Under the pieces are notes generated by a model. The model was not told the DNA's origin and did no database searches. It saw nothing but the letters and a program-made list of their open reading frames with translations. From the NCBI GenBank assembly GCA_963703335.1, contig OY969812.1, positions 2,046,001 through 2,110,000 on the forward strand: a stretch of 64,000 bases of DNA, written 5' to 3'. The translations under genes were made by a program, and so were the position numbers. The DNA comes from VRUE01 sp963703335. GTDB lineage: Bacteria > Actinomycetota > Thermoleophilia > Solirubrobacterales > 70-9. This document shows positions 31,089 to 40,297 of the stretch, piece by piece. Position 1 is the stretch's first letter. Each line of letters starts with the position of its first letter.

Positions 31089-32732
31089 ATGGCTCATAAG
31101 GAGCTGAAGTTCAGCGAGGAAGCAAGGGGGGCCCTGCAGGCCGGCGTCGATGCTGTCGCCGACGCGGTCAAGGTCACTCTCGGCCCGAAGGGCCGTTACG
31201 TAGTGCTCGACAAGAAGTTCGGCGCGCCGACGATCACCAACGACGGTGTCACCATCGCCCGTGAGATCGAGGTCGAGGACGTCTTCGAGAACCAGGGCGC
31301 CCAGCTCGTCCGCGAGGTCGCCACGGCGACCAACGACGTCGCCGGTGACGGCACCACGACGGCGACGCTGCTGGCCCAGATCATCGTTCGCCAGGGCCTC
31401 AAGAACGTCGCCGCCGGCGCCAACCCGCTGGCCCTGCGCCGCGGCATCGAGACCGCGGTCGAAAACGTGGTCGAGACCCTGCGTGAGAAGCAGTCCAAGG
31501 AGGTGGCCGGCAAGGAGCAGATCGCCCGCGTCGCCGCGATCTCCGCTGGTGACGACGAGATCGGCAACGTAATTGCCGACGCGATCGAGAAGGTCGGCAA
31601 GGACGGCGTCGTCAACGTCGAGGAAGGCCAGACCTTCGGCATGGAGCTGGAGTTCACCGAGGGGATGCAGTTCGACAAGGGCTACATCTCGCCGTACATG
31701 GTCACCGACCAGGACCGCATGGAGGCGGTGCTGGAGGACCCCTACATCCTCATCGCCAACCAGAAAATCGGCTCCGTGCGGGACATCCTGCCGATACTCG
31801 AGCAGGTCATGCAGGGCGGCAAGCCGCTGCTGATCATCGCCGAGGACGTCGAGGGCGAGTGCCTCGCGACCCTCGTCGTCAACAAGCTACGCGGCACCTT
31901 CACCGGCGTTGCGGTCAAGGCTCCCGGCTTCGGCGACCGCCGCAAGCGGATGCTCGAGGACATCGCGATCCTCACCGGTGGCGAGGTAATCACCGAGGAG
32001 ATGGGTCTCAAACTCGAGAACACCCAGCTCACCCAGCTCGGCAAAGCCCGCCGCGTCGTCATCTCCAAGGACACGACGACGATCATCGACGGCAACGGCG
32101 AGGCCGAGGACATCAAGGGCCGGATCAACCAGATCAAAAACGAGGTCGAGAACACCGATTCCGATTTCGATCGCGAGAAGCTCCAGGAGCGCCTCGCCAA
32201 GCTGGCCGGCGGTGTCGCTGTGGTCAAGGTAGGCGCCGCCACCGAGACCGAGATGAAGGAGAAGAAGCACCGCGTCGAGGACGCGCTGCAGGCAACCCGC
32301 GCCGCGCTCGAGGAGGGCGTCGTGCCGGGCGGTGGCGTGGCCCTGCTCAACGCTCAGGGCAGCCTCGACCCGGACAAGCTCTCCTCCGATCCGGATGAGG
32401 CGACCGGTGCCCGCATCGTGCACCGTGCGCTTGAGGAGCCGGTCCGCCAGATCGCCGAGAACTCCGGCGAGGAGGGCTCGGTCGTGGTCAACAAGGTCCG
32501 CGAGCTGAAGGCCGGCGAAGGCCTCAACGCGGCGACCGGCGAGTACGGTGACTTGATCGCCGCCGGTGTGATCGACCCGACCAAGGTGACCCGTTCGGCA
32601 CTGGAGAACGCGGCATCGATTGCCAAGAACATCCTCGTCACCGAGGCGATCATCGCCGAGCCGCCCGAGAAGGAAGGCGCGGCCGGCGGCGGTATGCCCG
32701 GCGGCATGCCGGATATGGGCGGGATGATGTAG
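31089..32732 (+). CDS. groEL: Chaperonin GroEL
   Basis: A 547-residue protein with all chaperonin hallmarks: VTLGPKGRYVVLDKKFGAP, VAGDGTTTATLLAQ (ATP site), the apical EGMQFDKGYISPYMVTD, and AAVEEGVVPGGG-like ALEEGVVPGGGVALL. It ends in a Gly-Met tail (GGMPGGMPDMGGMM) typical of canonical bacterial GroEL rather than the His-tailed actinobacterial GroEL1. AGGAGG precedes the ATG. It works as a 14-mer with GroES. Since the tail is canonical, this is likely the essential copy. Confidence 0.98.
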   Translation: MAHKELKFSEEARGALQAGVDAVADAVKVTLGPKGRYVVLDKKFGAPTITNDGVTIAREIEVEDVFENQGAQLVREVATATNDVAGDGTTTATLLAQIIVRQGLKNVAAGANPLALRRGIETAVENVVETLREKQSKEVAGKEQIARVAAISAGDDEIGNVIADAIEKVGKDGVVNVEEGQTFGMELEFTEGMQFDKGYISPYMVTDQDRMEAVLEDPYILIANQKIGSVRDILPILEQVMQGGKPLLIIAEDVEGECLATLVVNKLRGTFTGVAVKAPGFGDRRKRMLEDIAILTGGEVITEEMGLKLENTQLTQLGKARRVVISKDTTTIIDGNGEAEDIKGRINQIKNEVENTDSDFDREKLQERLAKLAGGVAVVKVGAATETEMKEKKHRVEDALQATRAALEEGVVPGGGVALLNAQGSLDPDKLSSDPDEATGARIVHRALEEPVRQIAENSGEEGSVVVNKVRELKAGEGLNAATGEYGDLIAAGVIDPTKVTRSALENAASIAKNILVTEAIIAEPPEKEGAAGGGMPGGMPDMGGMM

Positions 32733-32780
32733 CAACGCCTGCCCGGGCGTATCCTCGCCTCAACAGGCGAGTGGCTTTTC

Positions 32781-32816
32781 GAGAGGCCCGGCAATTGCCG
32801 GGCCTCTCTTTATTTG
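32781..32816 (+). terminator. Rho-independent terminator after groEL
   Basis: A perfect 28-base palindrome (12-base arms GAGAGGCCCGGC and its complement around AATT) at 32781-32808, followed by TTTATTT. It closes the groESL transcript and lies against the stop of the convergent glycoside hydrolase gene at 32810. Confidence 0.92.
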
Positions 32817-33904
32817 GCCTTCGCCGTTTTTGGCGGAGGCGGAGGCAGCGGCGGCAGGGTGCCGGCGTTGTATTCGGCGTACTGGAGGAAGGTTTCGCGG
32901 CGGACCTTGAGCCGCAGGGTGTTCGTCGTGCGCGGGTATAGATCCAGGTCGTAGGGGTTCGCGCCGGGGCCGAAACCGTTGTAGTAGACGAACATGCGCA
33001 CGCGTGGGTGCTTGACGGTCCAGGCAACCAGCTGTTTGACGAAGCGGGGTTCGTCTTTGCCCGAGACGGCCCACTCGGTGATCGCGACCGGCTTCCCCTT
33101 CCACTGCTTGCCGATGTAGAAGCGATTTAGGTCTTTCCAGACCGGATATTCGGAGTAGAAGTCGGTGCCAGCCCAGTCGACCCAGCGGGCGCCTGGCCAG
33201 TAGTTGCCGGGGAAGTTGCCTTTCACCCGCGGCGAGCCGCCCGGCAACGGACTCCAGATGATGCTCACCGGCGCCACCGGCAGGCTGGTCGGGTTTGGGC
33301 CCTTGGTGCGGTTGAGTGGCGGCAGGCCGATTTCGGCCAGGGTCGCGTTGATTCCTTCCAGCGTCTGTCCTCCGCGCACGATCGCGACAATGCGGCGGAA
33401 CGCCTGCTTGTACCAGCCCGTGGTGTGTTCGCCCCCCTTCTGGGTGCCGTCGCAGTTGACCGCCGACCAGGCGTTGAGGCAGCGATTTGGCTCACCCAGA
33501 GGTCTGATGTAGGCGGGCAATCCGCGTTTGGCGAAGAAGTCATTGACCTGCAGCAGGTAATCATCGCCGGCGCCAAGGGCGATCTGCTCGGGCGTAATCA
33601 GCTCGCCCAGCGTCTGGTCGTCCATCGTGGAGATCGCCAGAATCGGTCGCGTCGCGGTTTCGCGCCAGCGTTCGTAGGCCTGGTTGAGGCTGTTGCCCCA
33701 GGGATGGAAAGTCTCCATCAGCGCCGGGTGCTTAGCCAGTAGTTCGGCGAATTCGTTGAACTGCTGCGTCGTCCCTTGGTCGCTGGCACCGAAGAGGACT
33801 CCGGGCTTGGGGGGGACGAGCGTCAGTGCTCGGGCTTGGCTGGCGAAGATCGCGGTCAGCGCGACCGCCAGCACCACCGCCTGCTTAATGCTCCTCCAGT
33901 ACAT
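32810..33904 (-). CDS. Secreted GH26-like (clan GH-A) glycoside hydrolase
   Basis: Start at the ATG at 33904 (364 residues), overlapping the end of the upstream gene by 20 bases. A signal peptide is visible (SIKQAVVLAVALTAIFASQARA). The candidate acid/base is E138 in IRPLGEPN and the nucleophile E277 in ITEWAVSG, with WVDWAGTDFYSE between them, as in GH26 beta-mannanase-like enzymes. The C-terminus is a proline-rich tail (LPPLPPPPPKTAKAK) that may contact the wall. Together with the GH39-like enzyme this makes two exported GH-A hydrolases in the window. Substrate unknown. Confidence 0.8.
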   Translation of the reverse strand: MYWRSIKQAVVLAVALTAIFASQARALTLVPPKPGVLFGASDQGTTQQFNEFAELLAKHPALMETFHPWGNSLNQAYERWRETATRPILAISTMDDQTLGELITPEQIALGAGDDYLLQVNDFFAKRGLPAYIRPLGEPNRCLNAWSAVNCDGTQKGGEHTTGWYKQAFRRIVAIVRGGQTLEGINATLAEIGLPPLNRTKGPNPTSLPVAPVSIIWSPLPGGSPRVKGNFPGNYWPGARWVDWAGTDFYSEYPVWKDLNRFYIGKQWKGKPVAITEWAVSGKDEPRFVKQLVAWTVKHPRVRMFVYYNGFGPGANPYDLDLYPRTTNTLRLKVRRETFLQYAEYNAGTLPPLPPPPPKTAKAK

Positions 33905-34766
33905 CGCCCATCCTTCTTGGCTCGACTCCAAGCTCCTCTGCATCGGCTGGCCCCCGCTCGCTCACCATCGGGACCTCCATCAGCTCCGCCTCCTCCCAGG
34001 TTGCAAACACGGACTCGCCGAAAAGGGAGCGCATCGAGATCAGTCCGGAACGAACGAGAGGAAGGGGGAGGTGAACCAGCGGACGCGGCCGGCCGGCGAT
34101 GCGGCTGACCAGATCGGACATCTCGTCGTAGCTGAGGACCTCTGGTCCGGCCAGCTCGTAGCGTGAGCGCTCGCCCCGCTCGAGGGCTGCGATGACGCAG
34201 CGCGCCGCGTCGTTGGCCCAGATCGGCTCGAAGCGAGCTCGACCGTCGCCGGAAACGGGAAGCACAGGCAAGAAGGAGAAGCGGCGCAGCAAGGTTATCC
34301 ACGGGTCTGAGCGGTCATAGACGATGGAGGGAGCGAAGATCGTCGTCCGCAGCGAAGAGGAAGCGACGGCTTGCTCGGCCAGCCACTTGGCCCGGAAGAA
34401 ACGGGTCCGCTGGGCGGCTTCGGCATTGAGGGCGCTGAAGAAGACGAAGCGCTGGACGCCGCTGCGCTCAGCCGCGCGCAGCAGCCGCACCGTCGCCAGG
34501 CCGTTCAGCTCCTCGATCCGCCGCGGCGGCTGGTCGCGGATCGTCGCCGCCAAGTGCACAACCGTGTCGACGCCGCGCAGGGCTTGGCGGACGAGATAGG
34601 GATCGGACATCTCGCCCAAGTCGCCGAGCGCGATCTGCACGTCGACCCGCCGGGCGCCCAGCCGCCGCGGCTCGCGCACCAGGCAACGCACGTCCTCGCC
34701 GCCCTCGAGCAGCAGCGGCAGCAGCCGCGACCCAACGCTTCCAGTGGCCCCTGTCAGCAGCAACAT
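33885..34766 (-). CDS. Atypical SDR, NmrA/NDUFA9-like NAD(P)-binding protein
   Basis: A 293-residue protein: LLLTGATGSVGSRLLPLLL supplies the dinucleotide-binding loop, VVHLAATIRDQPP and RFVFFSALNAE follow, and no YxxxK is present at the usual place. It is thus an atypical SDR of the NmrA/SDR_a5 group, often a redox sensor or a respiratory complex-linked protein rather than a classical dehydrogenase. A TAGCAT box ends 9 bases before the ATG, suggesting a leaderless transcript. Co-transcribed with the downstream glycoside hydrolase through overlap. Confidence 0.82.
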   Translation of the reverse strand: MLLLTGATGSVGSRLLPLLLEGGEDVRCLVREPRRLGARRVDVQIALGDLGEMSDPYLVRQALRGVDTVVHLAATIRDQPPRRIEELNGLATVRLLRAAERSGVQRFVFFSALNAEAAQRTRFFRAKWLAEQAVASSSLRTTIFAPSIVYDRSDPWITLLRRFSFLPVLPVSGDGRARFEPIWANDAARCVIAALERGERSRYELAGPEVLSYDEMSDLVSRIAGRPRPLVHLPLPLVRSGLISMRSLFGESVFATWEEAELMEVPMVSERGPADAEELGVEPRRMGDVLEEH

Positions 34767-34811
34767 CTATGGCCGATGCTAGTGGGGAGGCGCCCGCCGC
34801 CGCGCAATCCG

Positions 34812-34817
34812 TAAAAT
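34812..34817 (+). promoter_or_regulatory. Candidate -10 box (TAAAAT) of the ferredoxin gene
   Basis: TAAAAT stands out in GC-rich sequence 73 bases before the ferredoxin ATG, which has its own AGGAGA ribosome-binding site. The likely transcript therefore has a leader of about 65 bases. No clear -35 hexamer. Confidence 0.45.
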
Positions 34818-34890
34818 GTGCATCCGCGCTTTGGCGGGGGCGACGAGCCCCCGGCGGCACCGAAACGACGACTCAGGAGATAAGCCTCGA

Positions 34891-35163
34891 ATGACCTACG
34901 TCATCGCCGAGCCATGCATCGGCCAGAAGGACAACTCGTGTGTCGAGGTCTGTCCCGTCGACTGCATCCACCCGACGCCGGACGAGCCCGACTACGACTC
35001 GGTTGAGATGCTCTACATCGACCCGGACGAGTGCATCGACTGCGATGCCTGCGTCGAGGCCTGCCCGGTAGACGCCTGTTTCGCCGAGGATCAGCTACCG
35101 GCCGAGTGGGCCAAGTACGCCGAGATCAACGCCGAGTACTACAAGAGCAAGGCCAGCGCCTAG
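34891..35163 (+). CDS. 7Fe ferredoxin ([3Fe-4S][4Fe-4S])
   Basis: A 90-residue protein: TYVIAEPCIGQKDNSCVEVCPVDCI gives the first cysteine set, in which C-x7-C-x3-CP fits a 3Fe-4S site, and CIDCDACVEACPVDAC gives CxxCxxCxxxCP for the 4Fe-4S cluster. It is the FdxA type common in actinobacteria, used as an electron donor, for example to P450 enzymes or oxidoreductases. The stop overlaps the stop of the convergent gene (35160-35163). The P450 and Rieske genes in this window are possible partners; this is speculation. Confidence 0.95.
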   Translation: MTYVIAEPCIGQKDNSCVEVCPVDCIHPTPDEPDYDSVEMLYIDPDECIDCDACVEACPVDACFAEDQLPAEWAKYAEINAEYYKSKASA

Positions 35164-36002
35164 TAGCGGGAGCGGTTGTGCACCTGCCGTGCCGAACAGG
35201 TGCGGATGACGGTGCCAGTGATCCTCGTGCCGTCTTTAAAGTTGCTCTCCACCCTGGCGTTCAGGTGGCGATCGGAGCATCTTGCGCTTGCGTAGGTGCT
35301 CTCTTTGCCGGCGTGCTCGATGTGCCGTTTGATCGTGAAGCGGTAGTCGAGTACTGAACCTGTTCCGTTGGCGATGCTCGGAATTTCCACGCTCGCCCGC
35401 AGGCCATAGATGCCCCGCTCGACTCGGTGGATCCGTACGGCAGCGATCAGCGGCGCGGGGGTGGGCTCTTGCAGATAGGTCTGGATGAACAGCGTTGAGG
35501 TGCCATCTCTCGCCCCGCCGTTGAACAGCGTCAAGGGGATGGAGATCGGTTCGGGGCTGATGATCGGCACCGCGACGTGGGCAATTCCACTGCCCACAAT
35601 CGAATCTCCGCACGCGCGTCGTGCAGCTGAGACCTGCTGTGCGAGGGCAATTCTCGGGCAGACCGGGACACTCCGCGCGTCGAGGCTCACGTTCCTGTCG
35701 AAGTCGATCGCTACTTCTTTGAGCGCAGGTGGCTGGCTGCCGTCGGCATAGCCGAATTTGCTCCCGACCCTGAGACCAACCGGCGCCATCTTCTCCTTGG
35801 GCAGGCTTCGTGGCACGAAGCCCATTGCAAACCGGAAGTCGAGACGGGGAGGGCAAGGGGCGCTTGCAGCAGTCGTCCCCCCGGGTCGGAGCACGCATAT
35901 CGCGCTATGTGAGGTCCCCGGGGAAATTGTCGTGAACCAGGTCCCCAGCACCACACTGAGAGCCGTGACCAAAACTAGATTTCGGCGCACACAGAAACTC
36001 AC
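35160..36002 (-). CDS. Secreted protein of unknown function
   Basis: I choose the GTG at 36002, giving a normal signal peptide (RRNLVLVTALSVVLGTWF) after a short basic start; the frame is open up to 36110, and an ATG at 36047 is possible. The 280-residue product has a cysteine-containing secreted domain with DFDRNVSLDARSVPVCPR and paired cysteines (ARRACGDSIVG), and ends in basic residues. Proteins with this pattern recur as hypotheticals in soil actinobacteria. The start region is AT-rich (36000-36060), as expected for a promoter. No function can be assigned. Confidence 0.7.
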   Translation of the reverse strand: MSFCVRRNLVLVTALSVVLGTWFTTISPGTSHSAICVLRPGGTTAASAPCPPRLDFRFAMGFVPRSLPKEKMAPVGLRVGSKFGYADGSQPPALKEVAIDFDRNVSLDARSVPVCPRIALAQQVSAARRACGDSIVGSGIAHVAVPIISPEPISIPLTLFNGGARDGTSTLFIQTYLQEPTPAPLIAAVRIHRVERGIYGLRASVEIPSIANGTGSVLDYRFTIKRHIEHAGKESTYASARCSDRHLNARVESNFKDGTRITGTVIRTCSARQVHNRSRY

Positions 36003-36227
36003 CTTATTTAGGAACCTTACACGTACCGAAATAACGACACTGAGCATACTGCGCAACTCTTTCGGCCACTTTGCAGCAAGGTTCGCTTGGGTTTTGTCTC
36101 TCACGTCCACTTTCGCAGCAGTGCACCATTTTTTAGCTTTAACATTGCTGTTGCGTCGGGTTTGCCGCCCACTGGGTCGTCAGCATGAGGCTCCTGGTTT
36201 GGCTCTCGATGCTTGCTCGATGGACTG

Positions 36228-36255
36228 GGAGGGCGGCCTGTATTGGCCGCCCTCC
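36228..36255. other. Strong hairpin between secreted-protein gene and mrp
   Basis: GGAGGGCGGCC and its complement GGCCGCCCTCC form an 11-base perfect stem around TGTATT, 34 bases after the mrp stop on the minus strand. There is no T run on either side, so it is only a possible terminator or mRNA end-stabilising structure. The rest of 36003-36288 holds no gene; it is AT-rich near 36000-36060 and otherwise shows nothing clear. Confidence 0.5.
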
Positions 36256-36288
36256 TAGCTGTCACCACTCCGAGTGACTGACCGGGGC

Positions 36289-37449
36289 TCAGCTTTGGAC
36301 GACTGGAAGCGGGGTGCCGCTTACCGGGGGCGCTTCGGCAGTCGCCGGTGTCGCTTGTAGGACCGGGAGCTCCTGCGGGGTCGTGGCCACAATGCCACGG
36401 GCGGCTTGGCGGATCGCTTGTGCGGCCGGTGAGTCCGGTTCGGCGGTGACGAGCGGCGTGCCGGCATCGGCGTGCTCGCGTAGCGCCTCCGAAAGCGGCA
36501 CCTTGCCGAGCAGAGGGATGTCGAGCTCATCGGCGAGGAGCTGCCCACCGCCCTCGCCAAAGATCGTCAAGCGCTCGCCGTCGGGAGTCGTGAAGCCGGA
36601 CATGTTCTCGATCGTTCCGAGCAACTCGAGGTCGAACTTCGCCGCCATGTCGGCACCCCGCTTGGCGACACTCTGCGCTGCCGGTTGGGGGGTCGTCACG
36701 ATCAGGAACTTGGCCTGAGGCAGCAGCTGCGCGAGCGTCATCGAGACGTCGCCCGTGCCCGGCGGCAGGTCCAGCAGCAGGTACTCCAGCTCACCCCAGG
36801 CGACGTCCTCGAGGAACTGCTGGATCGCCTTGTGCAGCATCGGACCCCGCCAAACAACGGCGGCGTTCTCCTCGACGAAGAATCCGATCGACATCACCTT
36901 GACGCCGCCGGCCGCCTCCAGCGGCAGAATTTTGCGCTCGGCATTTACCTCGGGCTTGCTGTTGACGCCCAGCATGCGGGGGATCGAGTAGCCGTAGACG
37001 TCACAATCGAGCGCACCCGCCGGGTGCCCTTCCGCGGTCAGGGCGGCGGCCAGGTTGGCGGTCATCGTCGACTTGCCAACGCCCCCCTTGCCGGAGGCGA
37101 CGCAGATCACGTTTTTCACCTGCGCAAGGGCGCCGGCGGGCAGCTTGCCGCGGCCGAGCGTCTGCTGCAGAGTGGATTTCTCGTCGTCGGAGAGAACGTC
37201 GAAGCCGACCGCGACCTCGGTCACGCCCTCCAGCTCGGAGACCTGTTTGGCGACGGCCTGTTCGAAGTGGGAACGGATTGGACAACCGGCAGTGGTGAGT
37301 GAGACGACGACCTCGACGCGACCCCCCTCGTGGACGTCGATCGAGCGAACCATGCCCAGCTCGACGATCGAGCGGCGCAGCTCGGGGTCGATGACGGCTC
37401 GCAGCTTCTCGGTTATCTGATCCTGCGTGGGAAGTGGCATTGGGGCCAT
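36289..37449 (-). CDS. mrp: Mrp/ApbC-family iron-sulphur cluster carrier P-loop ATPase
   Basis: A 386-residue protein. Residues about 8-85 are a MIP18/DUF59 domain (DPELRRSIVELGMVRSIDV, TTAGCPIR), and from about 110 comes the P-loop ATPase with the deviant Walker A SGKGGVGKST, GALDCDVYGYSIPRML, and LLLDLPPGTGDVSMTL. The MRP CxxC near the C-terminus is not evident; only ENMSGF without cysteines follows, which is odd for a cluster carrier. It is thought to carry or insert Fe-S clusters in the cytoplasm. A monocistronic gene with no overlapping partner. Confidence 0.9.
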   Translation of the reverse strand: MAPMPLPTQDQITEKLRAVIDPELRRSIVELGMVRSIDVHEGGRVEVVVSLTTAGCPIRSHFEQAVAKQVSELEGVTEVAVGFDVLSDDEKSTLQQTLGRGKLPAGALAQVKNVICVASGKGGVGKSTMTANLAAALTAEGHPAGALDCDVYGYSIPRMLGVNSKPEVNAERKILPLEAAGGVKVMSIGFFVEENAAVVWRGPMLHKAIQQFLEDVAWGELEYLLLDLPPGTGDVSMTLAQLLPQAKFLIVTTPQPAAQSVAKRGADMAAKFDLELLGTIENMSGFTTPDGERLTIFGEGGGQLLADELDIPLLGKVPLSEALREHADAGTPLVTAEPDSPAAQAIRQAARGIVATTPQELPVLQATPATAEAPPVSGTPLPVVQS

Positions 37450-37557
37450 TCTCGCAAAGGTTGGGTGGCGGCAGTAGCTGGGCGGTCCTCGCCCTGGGGG
37501 AGAAATTCACTCGGCGTGGCCTTAGCGCCCCACATGCTGTCGAGCGAAGGAGGGGCA

Positions 37558-39819
37558 ATGTCGGGAACTCGTGGCGGTATCGGCCGCATCGTGGCGATGG
37601 GGGTCGCGCTTGCGCTTGCACTCCTGCTGCTCGCGGCAAAGGAGGCGACGGCGGGCAAGTACTCGGTCGCGCAGTGCGGTTGGCACGTTGGCGCCGACGC
37701 CGGCTGGGCAGACAGTACGGGCGGTGCGAAGTTTCGGCCCGACGCCTACTGCGCTACCCCGCCAGGCGCAGACCCTTTTGATGGTGCACACCTGAAGAGC
37801 TTCACGCGGGACGGTCAGGGGACGGTTTCGGGCACCCGCTACGCACGCTGGCGCTGGGATGCGCCGCCGGGCACTGGCATCACCCGCGTTAGCGGTACCT
37901 GGTGGCACGCCTTGCATGACGGAATAGAGCAGCGCATCGGCATGGCGACATGGAGCGGCGGCTTCAACGCTTTTGCAAGCGCTTCCGGCACCGACACGAC
38001 ACCTCGCGAGTTTGTCGCCGGCTTCTCGCCCGCCCTGCCCGCGCTCGAGGACCGCCTGCTCTGCGCCAGGTCCGAGAGCAAATGGTGCAGCCTCGAATCC
38101 GGCTCCTGGTCGGCGGTTCGCGCCCTGACGATCACGGTTGAAGACAACTACCCGCCGGGGTCCGTCATCGATGGCGACATGCTTGTCGGTGGTTGGCTGC
38201 GGGGCGATCGCAAGCTCGGCTACCTCGCTACCGATCTGGGCGCCGGTCTGAAGCGAACAGAAGCGCTCGTCGACGGCAATACCGTCTTCGGCCACGATCA
38301 TCCATGCAATGCGACGTCGATTGGCGGCGAGTGGCGGGCGACGACGATGCGTCCCTGCTCAACTGACAGGACCGGCTACTACTCGATCTCGACGCGCGGC
38401 TTCAGCGATGGTCCCCACAGCGTTGGTCACTGCGCCACCGATTTCGCCGACAATGTCAACTGCTTGCCCCCGCGCCCGATCCTGATCGACAACAACCCCC
38501 CGGCCCATCCGCGCGATCTAACCCTTACCGATGGGGACGGCTGGCAGCGCAGCAACGATTTCGACCTCTCGTGGGTGAATCCCGACCAGGCTCCTGCGAG
38601 TCCGATTGGTGGTGCCTCCTGGCGCATCACTGGCCCGGCGGGCTACGACAGTGGAGCAAAGTTCGTTGCCGGCCGCGATCTTCAAGGCTTTCAGAACCTC
38701 TTCGTCCCCCGCGCCGGCGCCTACTCGCTCGGCGTCTGGCTGCGGGATGAGGCGGGGAACGAGACCGCGTCCTCGGCGGCGGCGTTGCCGCTGCGCTTCG
38801 ACGACGTGCCCCCAGGCGTCGCCTTCGAGCCAGCTGCCGCCGGGGACGCGGTTCCGAGTCAGGTTGCAGCCCAGATCACCGACGCTCATTCCGGCCCTGC
38901 TAGCGGGGAGATCCACTACCGCCGACTCGGCAGCGAGCAGTGGACCGAGTTGCCGGCGAAATTCCAGCGAAGCGCCTCGGCTGAAAGCGCGTCGCTTTTG
39001 GCTCGCTTGCCCACCGACTTGGGCGCGGGGACCTACGTCTTTCGCGCCGACGCAATTGATGCGGCGGGGAACGCCGCAAGCAGCACGCGTCGGGCAGATG
39101 GCACGGAGATGACCGTGCGCAAGGTTGTGGGGAGCCCTATCGCCGGCGTCAAGCGCGCTGAGCTTGCGCGAACCAAGGTGCGCATATTCGCGCGACTGCG
39201 TTGGCATCGCCACAGCGGAACGGAGCTGACGGTTCCGTTCCGTGTTGCCGCGACCCTTACTGGCCGACTCCTTGACGCCGACGGTGCCGGGCTGGCCGAT
39301 CGCGCCCTGCGAATCGTCTCCCGACCTTCCAAGGGTGCGCTCGGCCGGGCAAGGGTCGACCGCGTGCGGACCGGCCCGCATGGAGGCTTCGTGCTGAGCC
39401 TCTTGCCTGGCACGTCGCGGCGGATTGCCATCGCCTTTCCCGGTGACACGCGGCTCGAGGCCGCTGAGCGGAGCCCGCTGAGACTCCGCGTACGTAGCGG
39501 CGTTGAGCTCCACCTCTCGCCCAGCGAGCTGCAGACCGGGGCGGCGATGCACTTCAGCGGTCGCGTGCGCAGCCTCGGGGCACCGCTTCCACGAAGGGGC
39601 AAGCTCGTTGCGATCCAGTACTTCGAGTCCTCCGCCAAGCGCTGGCGCCCGGTGCTGGTAACGCGCAGCGACCACGCCGGCCGCTTTCACGCTGCTTACC
39701 GCTTTCGCTACATAACCGGCTCGGCCAAGATCAGGCTTCGGGCCGCTGTCCTTCCTGAAGAGCGCTGGCCCTACGCTCCGGGCGCTTCGAGGCCGATTGT
39801 CGTTCGCGTAACCGGGTAA
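37558..39819 (+). CDS. Large secreted protein with Ig-like/bacterial fibronectin-like domains, unknown function
   Basis: Start at the ATG at 37558 with GAAGGAGGGG before it; 753 residues. A signal peptide (IVAMGVALALALLLLAAKEATA) precedes a carbohydrate-binding-like N-terminal region rich in Trp and Gly (WWHALHDGIEQRIG, ATWSGGFNAFA). Several beta-rich segments with DNNPPAHPRDLTLTDGDGW and DDVPPGVAFEP follow, which are Ig-like linker motifs, and the C-terminus has a carboxypeptidase-regulatory-like repeat (GRLLDADGAGLADRALRI). Similar multidomain exported proteins are abundant in Solirubrobacterales. Role unknown; cell-surface binding is the simplest guess. Confidence 0.75.
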   Translation: MSGTRGGIGRIVAMGVALALALLLLAAKEATAGKYSVAQCGWHVGADAGWADSTGGAKFRPDAYCATPPGADPFDGAHLKSFTRDGQGTVSGTRYARWRWDAPPGTGITRVSGTWWHALHDGIEQRIGMATWSGGFNAFASASGTDTTPREFVAGFSPALPALEDRLLCARSESKWCSLESGSWSAVRALTITVEDNYPPGSVIDGDMLVGGWLRGDRKLGYLATDLGAGLKRTEALVDGNTVFGHDHPCNATSIGGEWRATTMRPCSTDRTGYYSISTRGFSDGPHSVGHCATDFADNVNCLPPRPILIDNNPPAHPRDLTLTDGDGWQRSNDFDLSWVNPDQAPASPIGGASWRITGPAGYDSGAKFVAGRDLQGFQNLFVPRAGAYSLGVWLRDEAGNETASSAAALPLRFDDVPPGVAFEPAAAGDAVPSQVAAQITDAHSGPASGEIHYRRLGSEQWTELPAKFQRSASAESASLLARLPTDLGAGTYVFRADAIDAAGNAASSTRRADGTEMTVRKVVGSPIAGVKRAELARTKVRIFARLRWHRHSGTELTVPFRVAATLTGRLLDADGAGLADRALRIVSRPSKGALGRARVDRVRTGPHGGFVLSLLPGTSRRIAIAFPGDTRLEAAERSPLRLRVRSGVELHLSPSELQTGAAMHFSGRVRSLGAPLPRRGKLVAIQYFESSAKRWRPVLVTRSDHAGRFHAAYRFRYITGSAKIRLRAAVLPEERWPYAPGASRPIVVRVTG

Positions 39820-39830
39820 TGTGAGGCGCG

Positions 39831-40289
39831 ATGTCGCGGGCCACCCTTCACACGAGCGCCGGCGCGATCGTGCTCGAGCTGCACGACGACGACGCTCCCA
39901 AGACCGTCGAGAACTTCCGCAAGCTTTCGACCGACAAGTTTTACGACGAACTGGTCTTCCACCGGGTGATCCCGGATTTCATGATCCAGGGAGGCTGCCC
40001 GGAGGGCACCGGCCGCGGTGGCCCCGGCTACACGTTTGAGGATGAGTTCAACGACCACAAGGTGGAGCGGGGCGCGCTGGCGATGGCTAACGCCGGCCCT
40101 AACACCAACGGCTCGCAGTTCTTCATCGTCACCACTTCAGCGGCGCCTTGGCTCGATGGCAAGCACACGGTCTTTGGCCGCGTCGTCGAGGGCATGGACG
40201 TCGTCGACGCGATCGAGTCGGTTGAGACTGACGCCTCCGATCGTCCCCTCGAGGCGCAGATGATCGAGCGCGTCGAGCTCTCTGAGTAA
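39831..40289 (+). CDS. Cyclophilin-type peptidyl-prolyl cis-trans isomerase
   Basis: A 152-residue cytoplasmic cyclophilin: VENFRKLSTDKFYDELVFHRVIPDFMIQGG includes the catalytic Arg of FHRV and the FMIQGG site, and MANAGPNTNGSQFFIV and LDGKHTVFGRV follow. It catalyses proline isomerisation during folding. No signal peptide. A TAATGT box at 39817-39822, overlapping the stop of the preceding gene, ends 8 bases before the ATG, so it may have its own leaderless promoter. Confidence 0.96.
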   Translation: MSRATLHTSAGAIVLELHDDDAPKTVENFRKLSTDKFYDELVFHRVIPDFMIQGGCPEGTGRGGPGYTFEDEFNDHKVERGALAMANAGPNTNGSQFFIVTTSAAPWLDGKHTVFGRVVEGMDVVDAIESVETDASDRPLEAQMIERVELSE

Positions 40290-40297
40290 AGCCCCGG

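Noticed and set aside
36228..36255. Hairpin as a firm terminator of mrp
   Set aside because: The stem is strong but there is no T run on either strand, so only a generic hairpin is claimed.
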